From: Candidatus Gastranaerophilales bacterium | GTDB lineage: Bacteria; Cyanobacteriota; Vampirovibrionia; Gastranaerophilales; Gastranaerophilaceae | Length of the DNA stretch: 33,475 bases | NCBI GenBank assembly: GCA_944324235.1 | Contig: CALUVN010000024.1 | Coordinates: 1-33,475 of the forward strand | Direction: 5' to 3' | In this document: piece after piece, positions 23,657-31,386 of the stretch | How the letters are laid out: each line of letters opens with the position of its first letter | Numbering within the stretch: position 1 is the stretch's first letter | Translations under genes and position numbers: made by a program | Notes under the pieces: model-generated | Seen by the model: the letters and a program-made list of their open reading frames with translations, nothing else | Told to the model about the DNA's origin: nothing | Databases searched by the model: none

Positions 23657-26600
23657 ATGCCAGGAAAAACAATAACAGTTGACGGTAACTACGCCGCAGC
23701 GCATATTGCTTATGCACTGAGTGAAGTTTCCGCAATTTATCCTATCACTCCTTCATCTACTATGGGTGAATGGATTGATGAATGGGCGTCTCAAGGTAAG
23801 AAAAATATCTGGGGCAAAGAAGTAAAAGTTGCAGAAATGCAATCAGAAGCAGGTGCTGCAGGTGCAGTTCACGGCTCATTGGCTGCAGGTTCTTTAACTT
23901 CAACTTACACAGCTTCTCAAGGCTTACTCTTGATGATTCCTGTAATGCACAAAGCTGCAGGTGAAATGTTACCTCACGTAATTCACGTATCTGCTCGTGC
24001 TTTGGCTGCACAATCATTGGCAATCTTCGGCGATCACTCTGACGTTATGGGATGCCGTAACACAGGTTATGCAATGCTTGCCGCTAACTCTGTTCAGGAA
24101 GAAATGGATTTGGCTCTTGTAGCTCACCTTGCTACTTACAAAGCTAAAGTTCCGTTCTTGCAATTCTTCGACGGTTTCAGAACTTCTCACGAAGTACACA
24201 AAATCGAAGAAATCTCTTACGAAGATATTGCTAAATTAGTTGAACCTAAATATATCGAAGAGTTCAGAAAAAGAGCTTTAAGACCTGAAGCTCCTGTATG
24301 TAAAGTCGGTGCTCAAAACACAGACGTTTACTTCCAAGGTCGTGAAACAGTTAATAAATACTATGATATGGTTCCTGATATCGTTCAGGAATACATGGAT
24401 AAAGTTGCTGCAGTAACAGGAAGACAATATCATCCGTTTGATTACGTTGGTGCTCCTGATGCTACAGACGTTATCGTTGCTATCGGTTCAGGCTGCGAAA
24501 CTATTGAAGAAACTATTGAATACCTCAATGCAAAACGCGGTACTAAATACGGTTTAGTTAAAGTAAGACTTTACAGACCGTTTGACGTTAAACGCTTCAA
24601 CGCAGTTCTTCCTAAATCAGTTAAACGTATCGCTGTTCTCGACAGAACAAAAGAACCGGGTGCTATCGGCGAACCGCTTTATATGGACGTTGTTGCAGCT
24701 CTTGATAACAAAGACATCAGAGTTATCGGCGGACGTTACGGATTGTCTTCAAAAGAATTCACTCCGTCAATGGTTTACGCTGTTTACAAACATTCTGAAA
24801 ACAACGGATTCCACGGATTTACAGTTGGTATCGAAGATGACGTAACTCACAAATCATTGAAAGTTACAGAACACATCGTTACAGAACCGGAAGGCACTAC
24901 AAACTGCATGTTCTGGGGTCTTGGTTCTGACGGTACAGTTGGTGCTAACAAAAACTCTATTAAAATTATCGGTCAATATACAAACAAAGATGCACAAGCA
25001 TACTTTGCTTATGACTCTAAAAAATCTTTCGGTGTAACTGTATCTCACTTGAGATTCGGCGACAAACCGATTAAATCTACATACCTTATCACAGCTCCTG
25101 ACTTTGTATCATGCTCAGCTCATGCATACATCGGCAGATATGACCTGTTGAAAGGTATCAAAGAAGGCGGCACATTCCTGCTCAACTCTCCTTATACTAA
25201 AGAAGAAGCTTTCGCTCACCTTACAAGAGATATGCAGGAAACTATCATCAATAAGAAAATCAAATTCTACAACGTTGATGCTGAAGCTCTTATTGAAAAA
25301 CAACCGGGCTTGCGCGGTAAAGGTGCAAATACAGTTATGATGGTTGCCTACTTCAAAGTTTCAGGAATCATACCGTTTGAACAAGCTCTCGAAGGTATGA
25401 GAGAAATGACTAAGAAAACATTCAAGAAAAAAGGCGATGATGTTGTTAACATGAACCTTGCATTGATTGATGCGGCCGTTGATGCTTGTGAAGAAGTACC
25501 AGTACCTTCATCACTTGCCGGTGTTGCTCACGCTGATGACATCAAACTTATTCCGGATGATGCCTCTGACTTTGCAAAGAAAATCATTGAACCTTCAATG
25601 AGACAAAAAGGAGACGATATTCCTGTTTCAGCAATGTCAAATGACGGTGTTATTCCTACAGGAACAGCTTGTCTTGAAAAACGTGGTATTGCACCTAGAG
25701 TTCCTAAATGGAATCCTGAAAATTGTATTCAATGCGGCATTTGTGCATCAGCTTGCCCTCACGCTGCAATCAGAACTAAATTGATGGAACCTGAAAATCT
25801 GAAAGATGCTCCGGCTTCATTCACAACTCTTGATGCTAAACCAAATGATCACGGTGAAAAATTCAAAGTACAGGTTTATTGCAAAGATTGTACAGGCTGC
25901 GGCGTATGTATAGACCAATGCCCTATGGCTAAAAACCCTGAAAAAGCAGCTCTTACCTGGTCATCTATCGAAAAAGAAGAAGCTGCTGGTGAAATGGCAA
26001 ATGAAGAATTCTTCGATGCATTACCTGATAATGTAATGGGCAAAAACACAACAAAAACAATCAAAGGCGCTATGCTCAGAAAACCGTTGTTTGAATTCTC
26101 CGGCGCTTGCGCAGGCTGCGGTGAAACTCCTTACGTTAAATTGGTATCTCAATTGTTCGGAGAAAACGCAATCGTTGCAAACGCAACCGGATGTTCTTCA
26201 ATTTACTCAGGTACATTCCCTACTATTCCTTACACAACTAACAAGGATGGCAGAGGACCTGCTTGGGCTAACTCACTGTTTGAAGACAACGCAGAATTCG
26301 GTTTCGGTATGAGACTCGCTGTTGATCAAAACAGAAGCACTTTGAAAACTTATGTTGAAAAAGTTCTTGAAAATGAAAAAACTCCTGCCGACTTGAAAGC
26401 AGCTCTTGAAGGCGCTATGGCTCACTTCGACAACTCAAAAACAGAAGAAGCGATTGCTGCTCAGGAAAATGCTAAGAAAGTTCTTGCAAAATATGCAGAC
26501 GTTCAATGCCCTGATTTGGCAAAAGTAAGAGAACTTCAAGATTACTTCACTGATAAATCAGTATGGATTATCGGTGGTGACGGATGGGCTAACGATATCG

Positions 26601-27193
26601 GCTACGGCGGTATCGACCACGTTCTGGCTCAAAACCAAAACGTAAACATACTCGTTCTTGATACAGAAGTTTACTCTAACACCGGTGGTCAAGCTTCTAA
26701 ATCAACACCTACAGGTGCTGTTGCGAAGTTTGCTACAGGCGGTAAGAAAACTTACAAGAAAAACATGGGCTTGATGAGTATGTCTTACGGTTACGTATAC
26801 GTAGCATCAGTTGCACTCGGTGCTGACAGAGCTCAAACTCTGAAAGCATTCCAGGAAGCTGAAGCTTATGACGGACCATCTATCATCTTCGCTTATGCAC
26901 CTTGTATCGCTCACGGTATTGATATGTCTAAAACTCAGACAGAACAAAAACGTGCAGTTGAAGCAGGTTACTTCCCGCTTTACAGATACAATCCGGCAAA
27001 TCCTGAAGCTCCGTTCACATGGGATGCTAAAGAACCTAAAGAAAGCTATCAGGACTTCATTAAATCAGAAGGTCGTTACAAATCATTGCTGAAAACGAAC
27101 CCTGAACATGCCGATGAACTGTATGCACAAGCAGAAGAAGATGCTGCTAAACGTATGGCTGTTTACAAAGCAGTCGGCGAATTGATGAAGTAA
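23657..27193 (+). CDS. nifJ: Pyruvate:ferredoxin (flavodoxin) oxidoreductase
   Basis: This enzyme oxidises pyruvate to acetyl-CoA and CO2 with reduction of ferredoxin or flavodoxin, the core step of anaerobic pyruvate metabolism. The 1178-residue single-chain form has the usual domain order. Domain I (AYALSEVSAIYPITPSS) and domain II with the transketolase-like part come first, then the gamma domain. Two 4Fe-4S motifs follow, CIQCGICASACP (from C690) and CKDCTGCGVCIDQCP (from C742). Next are CAGCGETPY with ATGCSSIYSG, and the ThDP site GDGWANDIGYGG (from 974) with SNTGGQASKSTPTGA. A strong AAGGAGG lies before the ATG. Codon choice (many ATC, TTC, TAC, AAC) differs from AT-ending neighbours and suggests very high expression. 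A strong terminator follows. Confidence 0.98.
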   Translation: MPGKTITVDGNYAAAHIAYALSEVSAIYPITPSSTMGEWIDEWASQGKKNIWGKEVKVAEMQSEAGAAGAVHGSLAAGSLTSTYTASQGLLLMIPVMHKAAGEMLPHVIHVSARALAAQSLAIFGDHSDVMGCRNTGYAMLAANSVQEEMDLALVAHLATYKAKVPFLQFFDGFRTSHEVHKIEEISYEDIAKLVEPKYIEEFRKRALRPEAPVCKVGAQNTDVYFQGRETVNKYYDMVPDIVQEYMDKVAAVTGRQYHPFDYVGAPDATDVIVAIGSGCETIEETIEYLNAKRGTKYGLVKVRLYRPFDVKRFNAVLPKSVKRIAVLDRTKEPGAIGEPLYMDVVAALDNKDIRVIGGRYGLSSKEFTPSMVYAVYKHSENNGFHGFTVGIEDDVTHKSLKVTEHIVTEPEGTTNCMFWGLGSDGTVGANKNSIKIIGQYTNKDAQAYFAYDSKKSFGVTVSHLRFGDKPIKSTYLITAPDFVSCSAHAYIGRYDLLKGIKEGGTFLLNSPYTKEEAFAHLTRDMQETIINKKIKFYNVDAEALIEKQPGLRGKGANTVMMVAYFKVSGIIPFEQALEGMREMTKKTFKKKGDDVVNMNLALIDAAVDACEEVPVPSSLAGVAHADDIKLIPDDASDFAKKIIEPSMRQKGDDIPVSAMSNDGVIPTGTACLEKRGIAPRVPKWNPENCIQCGICASACPHAAIRTKLMEPENLKDAPASFTTLDAKPNDHGEKFKVQVYCKDCTGCGVCIDQCPMAKNPEKAALTWSSIEKEEAAGEMANEEFFDALPDNVMGKNTTKTIKGAMLRKPLFEFSGACAGCGETPYVKLVSQLFGENAIVANATGCSSIYSGTFPTIPYTTNKDGRGPAWANSLFEDNAEFGFGMRLAVDQNRSTLKTYVEKVLENEKTPADLKAALEGAMAHFDNSKTEEAIAAQENAKKVLAKYADVQCPDLAKVRELQDYFTDKSVWIIGGDGWANDIGYGGIDHVLAQNQNVNILVLDTEVYSNTGGQASKSTPTGAVAKFATGGKKTYKKNMGLMSMSYGYVYVASVALGADRAQTLKAFQEAEAYDGPSIIFAYAPCIAHGIDMSKTQTEQKRAVEAGYFPLYRYNPANPEAPFTWDAKEPKESYQDFIKSEGRYKSLLKTNPEHADELYAQAEEDAAKRMAVYKAVGELMK

Positions 27194-27218
27194 TAACTTA
27201 ATCAATACAGCAAAATTT

Positions 27219-27253
27219 AACGAGTCCGAAGAAATTCGGACTCGTTTTTTATT
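27219..27253 (+). terminator. Intrinsic terminator of nifJ
   Basis: AACGAGTCCGAA (27219-27230) pairs with TTCGGACTCGTT (27235-27246) around a GAAA tetraloop and runs into TTTTTATTTT. It is among the strongest terminators in the window. Confidence 0.93.
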
Positions 27254-27320
27254 TTAATAATGAAGATTTACGGGCATATTTCAGTATAAAATAGCCATCT
27301 TCAGTATCTATATCAACAAA

Positions 27321-27686
27321 CTAATTAATACCTTCCAGATTCCAATTTTTGTAATTTTTCAGGAAGTATTTCTGACCTGCTTCGTGATTTAAACCGCCGT
27401 ATAAAAAATCTAAAGCGCCTGATTCATAAGCATTTTGTAATTTCCCGCTGTTATGAAGGGCAGTGACATGTTTATTTACAATATCAATAATCTGCTGCTG
27501 TTCTTGGGTAAGTTGAGTTTTACCCTGTTCAGGCTTAACAACAGTGGTAATATCTTTCAACAGTCCCTCTTTCAACTGGTCGTGGGTAACAGGTGCAGAG
27601 AAACCTGCAGGAGTAAAAGTTTGTTGATTACCAAAAGATACTTTTTTAGGTGCTGACATTGCATAACTAATAGCACTGATGTTCAT
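27321..27686 (-). CDS. Small unknown protein with N-terminal F-x-G/N tag
   Basis: This is a 121-residue soluble protein of unknown function. It starts MNISAISYA and carries KKVSFGNQ at residues 14-21, the local tag. A Gln/Thr/Pro-rich stretch follows, then helices with GKTQLTQEQQQIIDIVNKHVTALHNSGKLQNAY. The C terminus has GGLNHEAGQKYFLKNYKNWN. AAAGGAA precedes the ATG at about 11 bases. It stands alone, 100 bp from the next minus-strand gene. Confidence 0.65.
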   Translation of the reverse strand: MNISAISYAMSAPKKVSFGNQQTFTPAGFSAPVTHDQLKEGLLKDITTVVKPEQGKTQLTQEQQQIIDIVNKHVTALHNSGKLQNAYESGALDFLYGGLNHEAGQKYFLKNYKNWNLEGIN

Positions 27687-27788
27687 ATTATTAACTATTT
27701 CCTTTCTATTTCTACCACAGAGAAACTAAAACGCCTAAATTTGAAAAATTGCTTTTATTAAATCAAGATAAAATTTACAATTCTTTAC

Positions 27789-28577
27789 TTAAGACGCGCT
27801 ATCAACATCAGCACGGGCAGCCGCAAGCTGCTGTTCTTTCAGCTCATTATAATTATTTCTGAATTTATTTTCAAAATTAGCATTGTTTGCAATAGAACCA
27901 GCAACGGAGCTAAAAATAACACCGGTTGTGGCATAAGCTAATATATTTTTAATACGGTTTTGAGCTTTTTCCGAGAATTTACCGGCAAGATTGTTATATC
28001 CGTTTGAAATTGCTTTTACCAGTCTGTTATTGTTGAAAGCATCGCCGTGTTTCGTAATTGTATTAAACATTTTTTCTATAGTTTCAGGTTTCATTCTATC
28101 CATAATAGCACCGGCACCTTTTTTAGCGCCAACAACCAGCGCTATAGCACCGGCAACAACACCGAGCCAGTTAATCATACTGTTATTTTCTCTGAATTCT
28201 TTATATTTTTCTGATTTTTCAGCAACTTTACGGGATGCACCGGAAACTAAAAGACCCGCTACAAGATAAGATGCAAGATTGCCAAAACCTTTCAGACCGT
28301 TTAAAGAACGTGCAGCTGCACCTTTTATATATGGAAGATTGCCATTTACATGATTAACTATGTTTTGCCCGAATCTTTCACTATTTAAAATTGCCGTATT
28401 ATTTATAGATAACTTCGGGCTGTTAACCATCGCAGCAACGCCTTCAATAACAGGAGTTGCAAGAATAGCGCCCTGAATAATTTTATTGCGCCTGTTGTAA
28501 TGAGAATCCTGCTCTGCCTTTGCAGCAGCAATATTACGGATGGCAGATTCATTATAATTATTTACATCTACTTTCAT
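27789..28577 (-). CDS. Unknown Ala/Gly-rich membrane protein
   Basis: This 262-residue protein is not recognised. It begins with a polar segment rich in Asn and Ala (MKVDVNNYNESAIRNIAAAKAEQ). Hydrophobic segments follow: IIQGAILATPVIEGVAAMV, LASYLVAGLLVSGAS, INWLGVVAGAIALVVGA and ILAYATTGVIFSSVAGSIA. Basic or polar loops separate them. I chose ATG 28577 because AAAGGTC lies five bases upstream. An ATG at 28604 would add nine residues without an SD. The layout resembles the 19369 protein. No catalytic motif is seen. Confidence 0.65.
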   Translation of the reverse strand: MKVDVNNYNESAIRNIAAAKAEQDSHYNRRNKIIQGAILATPVIEGVAAMVNSPKLSINNTAILNSERFGQNIVNHVNGNLPYIKGAAARSLNGLKGFGNLASYLVAGLLVSGASRKVAEKSEKYKEFRENNSMINWLGVVAGAIALVVGAKKGAGAIMDRMKPETIEKMFNTITKHGDAFNNNRLVKAISNGYNNLAGKFSEKAQNRIKNILAYATTGVIFSSVAGSIANNANFENKFRNNYNELKEQQLAAARADVDSAS

Positions 28578-28671
28578 ACAAAGACCTTTCACACTTTTAC
28601 GCAATAATTATATATAATTTAAAACAAAAAGTAAAAAAATTTGCGTTTTTCTATACTTTTGTGTAGAAATA

Positions 28672-28706
28672 TTTACAATAATTCTGCTTTTATATATGAT
28701 ACAGAA
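28672..28706 (+). promoter_or_regulatory. Canonical promoter placing the mtaB start codon at +1
   Basis: TTTACA (28672-28677), a 17-base spacer and TATGAT (28695-28700) form a near-consensus promoter. Six bases separate the -10 from the ATG at 28707, which has no SD. This is the clearest leaderless arrangement in the window. Confidence 0.7.
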
Positions 28707-29999
28707 ATGAAAAGATTTTACATCCATACAATGGGCTGTAAAGCCAACCAGTTTGAAAGCTCAATTATAGAAGAAAATTTAGCGGCAGCAGGTATAGAAA
28801 AAACGAATTCAATAGATGATGCGGATTATTACATATTGAATTCCTGTACTGTAACGCATAAAAGTGACAACGAAGCTTTGTACCACCTTCGGGCGGCAAA
28901 ACACAAAAATCCTGAGATAAAAACAGTTTTAACAGGCTGTCTTGCACAGATAGAAAAAGAAAAATTATTAGAAAATACTTTTGTAGATATAGTTGTCGGT
29001 AACGATGAAAAATTAAATCTTTCCAAAATCCTGCAGGAAGCTCAAAATTCACAAACCTGCATGGCCACTGATATTATGGAACTTTCAGAATTCCATAAAG
29101 CAGTACTTATTGATACAACCAAAACCCGCGCAAGTCTAAAAATTCAAGACGGGTGTGACAACAGATGCGCATACTGTATAATTCCTTTTGCCAGAGGAAA
29201 AAGCCGCAGTGCGGATATACCGTTTATACTGGAACAGATAAATAATTTTGTAGTCCACGGATTTAAAGAGATTGTTTTTACAGGAATTCACATAGGTTTG
29301 TGGGGACGCGAAAATGGAATGACGCTTCTGGACTTATTAAAAGAAGTAGAAGAAAAAACAAATATTCCACGCTACAGATTAGGCTCACTGAATCCGCTTG
29401 AGATTACGGATGAAATGCTTGAATTTTTACAAAAATCAGAAAAATTCTGTCCGCATTTTCACCTGTCACTGCAATCAGCCTGCAACAAAACACTAAAATC
29501 AATGAACAGATTTTACACAGTAGAAAAATACCTTGAGCAGATTGATAAAATTAATGAGTTATTTGATTTGCCGTTTTTAGGAAGCGATATCATAACAGGT
29601 TTTGCAGGTGAGAGTAACGAAGATTTTGAAATCACACGCAAAAACCTTGAAAAATCCGGTTTGTCACAAATCCATACATTTCCTTACTCTATAAGAAAAG
29701 GAACTGTTGGGGCTTCTTTACCTAATCAGGTTGATGACAAAGAGAAAGAAAGACGCGCCTCAGTAGTTAAAGAGATTTCAGCCCGTAAACTCGCAGAATT
29801 TATAAATAAAAATATAGGTACCGAACGCGAAATTCTGATTGAAAAACATCCTGACAAAAAAACAGGTTTCCTCAAAGGTGTAACAAAAAATTATTTGACG
29901 GTACTTATAAATTCAAAAAATGAAAATTTACTGAACACTTTAGCAAAAGTAAAAATCACAAAATATCAGGACGGCAAAATTTATGCCGAACTTGTGTAG
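28707..29999 (+). CDS. mtaB: tRNA N6-threonylcarbamoyladenosine methylthiotransferase MtaB
   Basis: MtaB is a radical-SAM methylthiotransferase that converts t6A37 to ms2t6A37 in tRNAs reading ANN codons. The 430-residue product has the N-terminal UPF0004 domain with three cluster cysteines, C11 (MGCKANQ), C47 (NSCTVT) and C78 (TGCLAQ). The radical-SAM motif CDNRCAYC follows (C150, C154, C157), then TGIHIGLWG, RLGSLNP, HLSLQSACNKTLKSMNR, DIITGFAGE, HTFPYS and a C-terminal TRAM-like region. MGCKANQ and the lone QSACNKTLKSMNR pattern favour MtaB over MiaB or RimO. The upstream ATG at 28641 would add 22 residues without family support and would span the promoter. Confidence 0.94.
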   Translation: MKRFYIHTMGCKANQFESSIIEENLAAAGIEKTNSIDDADYYILNSCTVTHKSDNEALYHLRAAKHKNPEIKTVLTGCLAQIEKEKLLENTFVDIVVGNDEKLNLSKILQEAQNSQTCMATDIMELSEFHKAVLIDTTKTRASLKIQDGCDNRCAYCIIPFARGKSRSADIPFILEQINNFVVHGFKEIVFTGIHIGLWGRENGMTLLDLLKEVEEKTNIPRYRLGSLNPLEITDEMLEFLQKSEKFCPHFHLSLQSACNKTLKSMNRFYTVEKYLEQIDKINELFDLPFLGSDIITGFAGESNEDFEITRKNLEKSGLSQIHTFPYSIRKGTVGASLPNQVDDKEKERRASVVKEISARKLAEFINKNIGTEREILIEKHPDKKTGFLKGVTKNYLTVLINSKNENLLNTLAKVKITKYQDGKIYAELV

Positions 30000-30036
30000 C
30001 TATATTTTAAGAAAATAAAAACGAAAGGAGTATATT

Positions 30037-30333
30037 ATGCAAATCAGATCTGTATCACCCTCATTCAAAGGGTTTGTCGAGGTAAATTGCAGACGGCAAT
30101 ACGATGGCTTCAATGCGCCATTTACATTCAACACAAATTCTATATCCTACTCTCCAAGACCGTACTGTTCGGATCCATTAGCCGACTACAATAGTACTGA
30201 AATTAAATGTGGTAGCGATACATATATTGCAGACTGCCCTTATGATACATTTCAGAAAGCTTGTTTACAATCAGACAGACCTGAGATGAAAGGAAAATTA
30301 GTAAAAATAATTTTTAAAACTATATCATACTGA
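30037..30333 (+). CDS. Small unknown protein with N-terminal F-x-G tag
   Basis: This 98-residue protein opens MQIRSVSPSFKGF, the cleanest example of the local tag. AAAGGAG precedes the ATG at 6-7 bases. The rest has five cysteines (NCRR, PYCSD, IKCGS, ADCPYD, KACLQ) and many Tyr and Asn, with no known domain. The TGA stop lies within a TCATACTGAGCG repeat, so the original C terminus may have been replaced by repeat insertion. It follows mtaB by 37 bases and may be co-transcribed. Confidence 0.65.
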   Translation: MQIRSVSPSFKGFVEVNCRRQYDGFNAPFTFNTNSISYSPRPYCSDPLADYNSTEIKCGSDTYIADCPYDTFQKACLQSDRPEMKGKLVKIIFKTISY

Positions 30334-30356
30334 GCGTTAGCGAAGTATCTCAATAA
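30328..30356. repeat. Dispersed intergenic repeat unit
   Basis: TCATACTGAGCGTTAGCGAA, followed by GTATCTCA, matches a short repeat I know from many bacterial genomes, in the general form TCATTCTGAGCG...CGAAGAATCTCA. It overlaps the stop codon of the preceding small gene. Degenerate relatives lie at 19671 and 19711. Confidence 0.55.
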
Positions 30357-30451
30357 AAAAAGTCTTCGTGTCAAAGTCCTCAGTGTTCAGTAAATTAATT
30401 TTTTGTTACACATTTGAGGAAACCTGATTTTTGTTAGGATGCTTTTCTTTT

Positions 30452-30485
30452 AAAAAGCTCCTTTTTAAAAAGGAGCTTTTTTATA
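30452..30485. terminator. Bidirectional terminator
   Basis: AAAAAGCTCCTTTTT (30452-30466) and AAAAAGGAGCTTTTT (30467-30481) form a near-perfect palindrome with T-runs on both sides. It lies between the small tagged gene and the Bax-inhibitor-like gene, which converge on it. Confidence 0.85.
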
Positions 30486-30486
30486 A

Positions 30487-31296
30487 TTAATTTCTGCTGT
30501 TTAATTTTGCTAGCAAACGAAGTATTTCAAGATACAACCATACAAGTGTGACCATAAGCCCGAATGCACCGTACCACTCATATCTTTTGTCTAAAAGACG
30601 ATTTGCACCTTGCTCTATAAAATCAAAATCAAGAATCAAGTTAATTGCAGCTATTGCAACAACAATAATACTAAATCCTATACCTACAGGACTTGCTGTA
30701 AAGATTTGCGGGATACCTCTGCCAAAAAATGAGGCCACAAACTGTATAAGATAAATAACTGCAACAGACCAAGTAGAAATGAAAAGTACAGAACGTAATT
30801 TTTCAGTAGCTCTTATCACATTTAGCCTATACAATAAAAGCATTGAAACCATCGCCGCAAACGTAGCAGTAACAGCCTGAATAACAATTCCTGACCATGT
30901 CCCCTCAAATATTGCTGAAAGACCGCCTACAAAGAATCCTTCAGCTACAGCGTATGCAGGTGCAAAAAACTTTATTCCGCGTGCATTTGAAAAAACAATA
31001 ATCATTGCAAGAATAAACCCTGCAATCGCACCGCCATAACACAAAATAACGGCTTTATCAATGAAACCGTCCATCATCAGGCTCCATGTATACATTGCTG
31101 CTAACAGCAGACAACCAAATAATATAAATGTCTTATTAATTGCACCATTTACCGTCATCGGTTCGGCTATAAATGCTTGCTCTTGATATCTGTTGATATC
31201 CTCATTATTTCTTGCAGCGCTGTCCTCTGCAACCGGTTCTGCATAGTGGACTTTTTCTTTATCAAGAAACCTTTTATTTAATATCGGATTTGACAT
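30487..31296 (-). CDS. Bax inhibitor-1/YccA-like integral membrane protein
   Basis: This 269-residue protein has seven predicted membrane segments after a polar N terminus of about 50 residues. MTVNGAINKTFILFG, VAEGFFVGGLSAIFE, DFDFIEQGA, and YEWYGAFGLMVTLVWLYLEILRLLAKL are typical of the bacterial Bax inhibitor-1 / YccA-like group. Related proteins act as pH-sensitive calcium leak channels or membrane-protease regulators, but the role here is unknown. AGGAGGG precedes the ATG. It is divergent from the ABC exporter gene with a 90-bp gap. Confidence 0.9.
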   Translation of the reverse strand: MSNPILNKRFLDKEKVHYAEPVAEDSAARNNEDINRYQEQAFIAEPMTVNGAINKTFILFGCLLLAAMYTWSLMMDGFIDKAVILCYGGAIAGFILAMIIVFSNARGIKFFAPAYAVAEGFFVGGLSAIFEGTWSGIVIQAVTATFAAMVSMLLLYRLNVIRATEKLRSVLFISTWSVAVIYLIQFVASFFGRGIPQIFTASPVGIGFSIIVVAIAAINLILDFDFIEQGANRLLDKRYEWYGAFGLMVTLVWLYLEILRLLAKLNSRN

Positions 31297-31386
31297 ATAG
31301 CTTTCCCTCCTTTACCATGATTATATATTATATTATAAAATTATGCATGATTATTAATAATTAATTAATAATGAGTAAGGGATAGA

